From Neospora caninum Liverpool (lineage: Eukaryota > Apicomplexa > Conoidasida > Eucoccidiorida > Sarcocystidae): DNA of 64,000 nucleotides. Within the stretch, counting starts at the first letter, position 1. Every line of letters begins with the position of its first letter. Both the position numbers and the translations under genes were made by a program. The notes beneath the pieces are model-generated. The model searched no databases, had not been told where the DNA came from, and saw only the letters and a program-made list of their open reading frames with translations. Shown in pieces: positions 59,112 to 64,000 of this stretch. The stretch lies in the NCBI RefSeq assembly GCF_000208865.1, contig NC_018388.1:310001-374000 (forward strand), read 5' to 3'.

Positions 59112-62100
59112 TGGGCGACAAAACGAAGAATCTTGCACTTTTTTACCGGTCTGACCCTACGGGGAGTCTCTCCCAAAATCCAAGGATTGTTCCACACGCT
59201 TGGGTAGCGGACTGCTGTCACAACAGTCGCAGCTGAGGATGACGCCCGCTGCTCACTAGCAGGGACCGGAGAACTCCACGCATTCAATTGTCCGTCAATC
59301 GACCGGTTTTCGCTCCCTCTGCGCAAGTCAACACGAGTGCCGCAGGCTCAAATATCAGAGTCCACCTGGAAGTCTGCAGCGGCACGGTGGTGCGTCGGAC
59401 GGCAGTTAAGGCTGTGTGGCATGTCATCTTGCAGTTGAACGGTACAGCACTACAGAGAAAACCCGGTTTGACTGCGGATGAACAGTGACATGGAGTGAAT
59501 TTTTCAGGATGCACGGCCAACCACATAGTAGAAGCTGCCTCTCCGACGGGACAGTCGATTTGACCCACCCGAGCTTTTTTTTTAAATGCATGCGCTGGCT
59601 TTTCCGCGGCAGACGTACGGTATGACAGGATTACAGCCTTCAAACCTCACCATCAGATTTTCCACAAAATTTATACGCGTGTTCGTGGTCCCCGCTTATC
59701 AGTCCTCTCTCATTACGCAGCTGTTATGATGAGCGATTACGGAATAACTACCTGCTTGGGGTTAACTGGCCCGGCTGTCCAGCTGACCAGTAGATTGCAT
59801 GTACGGAGACGCTTTGGCACTTCTGTGCCTGTGTTACCAGACCGAGGATACCTGCTGTCAGGGAAAAAAAGCTAAAAAATACCAAAAAACAGTACGTCAC
59901 ATTCCTTCCGACATGATAAGACCAGTTTAGTACAGGCAGTACAGAAGAAGAGAAGAAGCGCTTCAGTTTGCCCTTGTCAGAAAACCTCATTGCTAGTCGT
60001 TCTAAACCGCCACCACACCAGCTCGCAGTCCCAGCCGCTGCTGTGGGACTAGTCGCACTATACAGCTTCAAAACCTGAAGGGTGTATATTATTTGTGAGT
60101 GTGTGTGAAGGCACCAACCCGGTAGGTGACGACGTCCCTCTTTAATGCCAAGGTGTGACAACTAAACATATGTCCCTCCAGACGCCATCATTATATAAGA
60201 CGCCAGCGGGTCCCTTCAAACGAAAATCCCGCTGCTCGGGTGAATGAGCTTTTACTCGCTTTTAGCAAATGTAACCGATAAACAGGTGCACATGTTGTGG
60301 CTATTACAAGCCTGTTTGGTTCCGGTGTGAGCTCATTGCCGTAGTTACATGCGCCCTACTACCGTCGCAAGGCTCACCCGAGCAGCAGCGACACGCTGTG
60401 GCCTGCAGCTTGCCATCAAATGCCGTCTGTCACATTATCGCAGCAGTCACAGCTGCTATGAATGGCCACACTGTCTTGTTTCCTTTCCGTCCCCTCCCCC
60501 CTATAGTCTTTTTGCCACTAATGTTGGGTGTAAGCAAGCGGGGTCATCAACCCTACCCACATACTTACACGTCAGTCATTGGGGAGTTGATAAACCGCGG
60601 ACTGCACCATTCGTATGATTTTGACGGCAGTCATTCTTTTTTCGTTTCGAAATATCTTCATAAAGCTACCGAGTAGTAGTCCTCCCAGAAGATCACGCGC
60701 TTTCTGCTGTCCCCACTAAGGGGGCGCTACGGAGGCTGCTACGCTAGCCTGTGCTAGCGTCCCCGACGCAGCACCTTATCTAGGATGCTCAGAAAATTAA
60801 GACACCTAAGACCTTTACTCTCAAGGCCACAATGGACAATGTGTCCTATACAGATGGCTAAAGCAAAATGTGCCGAAAGGATTGTTGGTATGGCTGCCGG
60901 ACCGACTTGATACAGTCCGGCGGCGTCTAGGACCACGGAGCCTACTTAAATAATGATCTGCTTTGTTTGGAGTCAAGGACCCCCAGGTGGCGCGTTGTTG
61001 TTCCTACCTGTTATAGACGTGTTCGTATCATCGGGATGGACAGCGCACTACCTGACCAACTGAAGACCGGCTCCAAATGACATCACCGGGCACTCAATAA
61101 AATACGGTGCAAAGAGTAAATGGAAACGATAATTATGTCACTCACGGACGATACTTATTCTCTTAAGCTACATTACGTCTATTAACCTATTACATGCCTC
61201 CGCTCACAGTAGCTCACACAGGGCACTCCGCTGGTTCCTTCCTTGACTGTGAGCCGTCCCGAATATCTACAAACAGAAGGGAGGACCGTGGGAATTCATC
61301 TCTAGGAGACGGAAGACATACGCCGTGTATACCATGACAATCCAATACGAGGTGAACGTCTCATAGCAGTCAGGCGCTGTGGATACTTTTCACAGTGGCA
61401 AAAGTAATATGGATGGGAACCGAACAGAAGAAAATTGCATTCAATTACTGCTAAACGACAGAACAATCATCTCCGAGCACGTCCGAGGCGTCCAATCACG
61501 TAGGAGGCCTTTTCGCTACTTATGTCGAACCCGCACCATACGCAGCACTGAGCTACTCGTACTTTTTTTTTGTATACACGGGAGCATTCGGGTCTAAGAC
61601 TCAGCACCAACTGCCATTAGTGCAGCATGCTATGGGGTGCGGTTGCCGGATTGTAACCGAGCGGCGATCCTCCCTAAGCTGCCAAACAGCGGCGGTGTCT
61701 TCGTGTCTTGTAGAATATGTTGTCTATTGAGTACCAATACGTAAAAAGACCGTGAATCAGACAGCTCTATCAAAGAGCACCAAACACCCATTCCTTGTGT
61801 TTTGCTTCCTCCTTGAGATGCTCTTCATCTCAGGTAGCTCACTCTTGACTACGACGTCCTTATTTACGAGATTACCTGCTGCCAGGAGACTGTTTTGGGA
61901 CAAACCTGAGACTCAACATTGGACGATCACCGCTTATCACGACCCCCGCTGGCCTCAAGCGCAGTTCCCAGTAACGGAGTGCGTGACTCAATCCTGTTGC
62001 GATAGAGACAACATACGTTCCGGCTAACGGATGCAGGGTCGAGCATAGACGAATACTCCGCGACAAGCGGAGGCTGCGGCAACTCTCATGGTTTGCTCGA

Positions 62101-63026
62101 TTTCAGGTGCGGGGAAAAAGCTGAAAATTTGAGGTTAAAAAGATAATACGCGGCACTTCGCTCTACTGCCCTGGATTTCGCAAACCCCCTCAGTCGCTTT
62201 CAAACCGTTGCGAAATTTCCTTAGTTCTTAAATCACGTTGGACCCCTCTAGGCACTCCATAACACAATTGATTTTGCGCGGAAAGTGGCAGATCAATGTT
62301 GGTCTGACGCTGTTCCTATCACGCGGAAAGTTATTACCTAACGGTAGATCTCCAGTCCAGAGAATTCCATTCAGATGTATTGTTCTGAGATTTGCAGTAA
62401 TTTTTTCCGGGAACCTCTCTCTCACCTCATGGGCTGGCCCGTCGTCTTCAGTTGTCCACAGGAGGGCGGTCAAAATCAAGAATGAGGCAGTTAGACTGTG
62501 GCCTGTTGATACACACGCAGTAAACCGACTTACGTCTCCTGGCTGCGCTTTGCTGTACCGTGTCCACAAAATACCCAACTCACAAGTTGGCTACGACGCC
62601 CTTTACAAATGTGCAGCCGTATGATTCCTGCTTTCATAACGTGTTGTCCAAATTAATTTCCCATTCCCTTGAAATTTCCGCACAACCTTCTGTCTTTTCA
62701 CACAAATCAGTCCTGTACAGGCTGTGCCTGCCTTTGTCATTGCAGTGAACCTTTCAACCGTGCAGCAGCCTACCACATCATGATTTCGTCAGTAGCCCGT
62801 GCAACCAATTCGTGTTATTAAATGTTGCCACAATCTTCATACTCTCTTCTGTTTCCCCCTCAGCCAGCCTCTGCTGTTGCTCCTTATGTGTTGCCGGTAC
62901 CGAGCACACGGCATTAGGTACCCCGATGTGTTCGGGTAAGGCTGACAAAAATAGGGATTGGGCCCTAGGTAGAATAGGAGACCGAAGGCAACAGAACTGC
63001 ATCGATGACAAATATACTGAGATTCA
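59112..63026. other. Sparse region upstream of the AAA+ gene
   Basis: The first kilobase is the leader or promoter of the AAA+ gene or may contain missing N-terminal exons (minus frame 59284-59643 is one candidate, unproven). Beyond that only short frames occur, for example minus 59748-60161, plus 61752-62027 and plus 62238-62624, with no recognisable content. No repeat array or RNA gene was seen. Confidence 0.45.
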
Positions 63027-63638
63027 CTAGTTGGCGCACCGTAGAATCTGAAGGAGTGCCGTGCAGGCCTTCGGGACCGCTACTTGATCAAGCCTCGCTT
63101 GAGGCTGCTTCCCAGACGGAGTCACAAACATAATGCGTTCCTTGTGCTTCACCAACAAACACTGGAATACATGACGGATTGCTACGAGCGAAAAAAGCAC
63201 AATGAGACTGGAGCCCAGACCTCCGTTCATATACTCTCCGTCTATATCGAACTCCGGAGTTGAGCGATATAGCTTATTGTATACGTTGGACTCAAGATAT
63301 TGTTCACGGCAAATTCTGGAATTTACTAGGAGACTGGCGACGTAGTGACTGAGCACATCATTTCCTTGCTTGCAACCAGGTGCAACGTAAGACGACATCA
63401 GGATACGATATATTGTCGCTTTACGCAGGCCCTGTGCAATCGTGTGAGCTTGCGACCCTTTGGATATATGCCTGCTGCAAAGAAAGGGAGTAACCTGTGT
63501 GCATGTAGTTCTTTGACCTTTTGCAAGAAGACCAAGTAGAGCAAGATTTCGCTTGACGGTTTCCAGAATTGCCGATAAAGCATTTTCCAAAATTACGTTC
63601 TTGATCAGTCTGTGTTGAAGCCCTTTCAACGCACGCAT
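63027..63638 (-). CDS. Doubtful 203-residue ORF
   Basis: Minus-strand frame with the first ATG at 63638 (the open frame extends to 63692 from a TTG). No family recognised. The C-terminal half reads like protein: a polar segment (YNKLYRSTPEFDIDGEYMNG), one hydrophobic stretch (GSSLIVLFSLVAIRHVFQCL) that could be a membrane helix, and a basic tail. A frame this long is expected by chance less than about once in this much DNA, so the evidence is marginal. It may also be part of a gene that continues beyond the right edge. Confidence 0.25.
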   Translation of the reverse strand: MRALKGLQHRLIKNVILENALSAILETVKRNLALLGLLAKGQRTTCTQVTPFLCSRHISKGSQAHTIAQGLRKATIYRILMSSYVAPGCKQGNDVLSHYVASLLVNSRICREQYLESNVYNKLYRSTPEFDIDGEYMNGGLGSSLIVLFSLVAIRHVFQCLLVKHKERIMFVTPSGKQPQARLDQVAVPKACTALLQILRCAN

Positions 63639-64000
63639 TACCGGTCCGGGCTGTATACATGTGTTCGGAGCCCCTTCTTTAACACACGGCAATGAATGTT
63701 AGCCGGGTTTCGAGGATTCGTGCAGATTCAGTGGAGATACTCTACGAAGACGAATGAACCGACACAGACTAGCATTGGTAATATACCGCCGATGTGTCCT
63801 TCATTGAAATGGGGGACCTAAAAGTAACCCATTAGGTATTTTTCGAAACAAGCTTCCTGTCTCAATCACAAAATGATCTACTGAAATGTTTGCGGTCTGG
63901 TTGTTCCTGAGTTATCCGGATATCCGGCTACCCTGAGGCTTCATAAAGCTGGACGGCCTGTTTTCCATGCCACCTTCTAGCAATCACTTGTGCGCCAGAT
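63639..64000. other. Right edge of window
   Basis: No gene, repeat or RNA feature can be supported here. If the minus-strand ORF is real, this is its upstream region. Confidence 0.4.

Noticed and set aside
1..64000. CRISPR arrays, bacterial operons, insertion sequences, phage genes
   Set aside because: The window is intron-rich eukaryotic DNA; no direct-repeat array, transposase or bacterial-type gene cluster was seen.
59112..64000. Nuclear copies of mitochondrial cob/cox fragments, which are common in coccidian genomes
   Set aside because: I looked for characteristic hydrophobic cytochrome b or cox1 segments in the sparse regions and recognised none; a nucleotide search against the mitochondrial genome would settle it.

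Overview
The window looks like nuclear DNA of an apicomplexan parasite, most likely a tissue-cyst-forming coccidian of the Toxoplasma/Neospora/Hammondia group. The reasons are balanced base composition, genes split by many short-to-medium GT-AG introns, large intergenic spaces, proteins with long low-complexity extensions, and a clear coccidian-style HOP co-chaperone. The species was not fixed. Exon structures below were built by hand from reading frame, splice signals and intron phase, and all reported models are phase-consistent from start to stop.

Layout. 1-4660 has no secure gene and holds a 100-N assembly gap. 4661-13690 carries two tandem, same-strand DGAT2-type acyltransferase genes, each with six exons; exons 2-6 have exactly the same lengths in both copies. 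Between them lies a probable small membrane-protein exon on the minus strand. 14.3-17 kb contains a small plus-strand ORF and coding-like exons of an unresolved minus-strand gene. 18100-22268 is an eight-exon DHHC palmitoyltransferase. 22.3-26.4 kb is intergenic. 26373-33997 (minus) is an eight-exon gene for an 1849-residue pentatricopeptide-repeat (PPR) protein. 34-39.4 kb is a large spacer, possibly with one orphan exon. 39362-45355 is a ten-exon HOP/STI1 gene. 48370-50705 is a two-exon gene for an uncharacterised 693-residue protein. 52629-59111 (minus) is a five-exon tandem AAA+ ATPase, PEX1/PEX6-like but degenerate. 59.1-64 kb is sparse, with one 204-codon ORF of doubtful status.

The genes do not form a pathway. 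The DGAT2 pair would act in neutral-lipid synthesis at the ER, the DHHC enzyme in protein S-acylation, the PPR protein in RNA binding (probably organellar), HOP in Hsp70-to-Hsp90 client transfer, and the AAA+ protein in remodelling of protein complexes.

The points most worth following are the loss of the conserved Gly in the PHG active-site motif of the first DGAT2 copy, a PPR array clean enough to give a predicted RNA target core (AUGCAG), and the multiple non-canonical nucleotide-site residues in the AAA+ protein.
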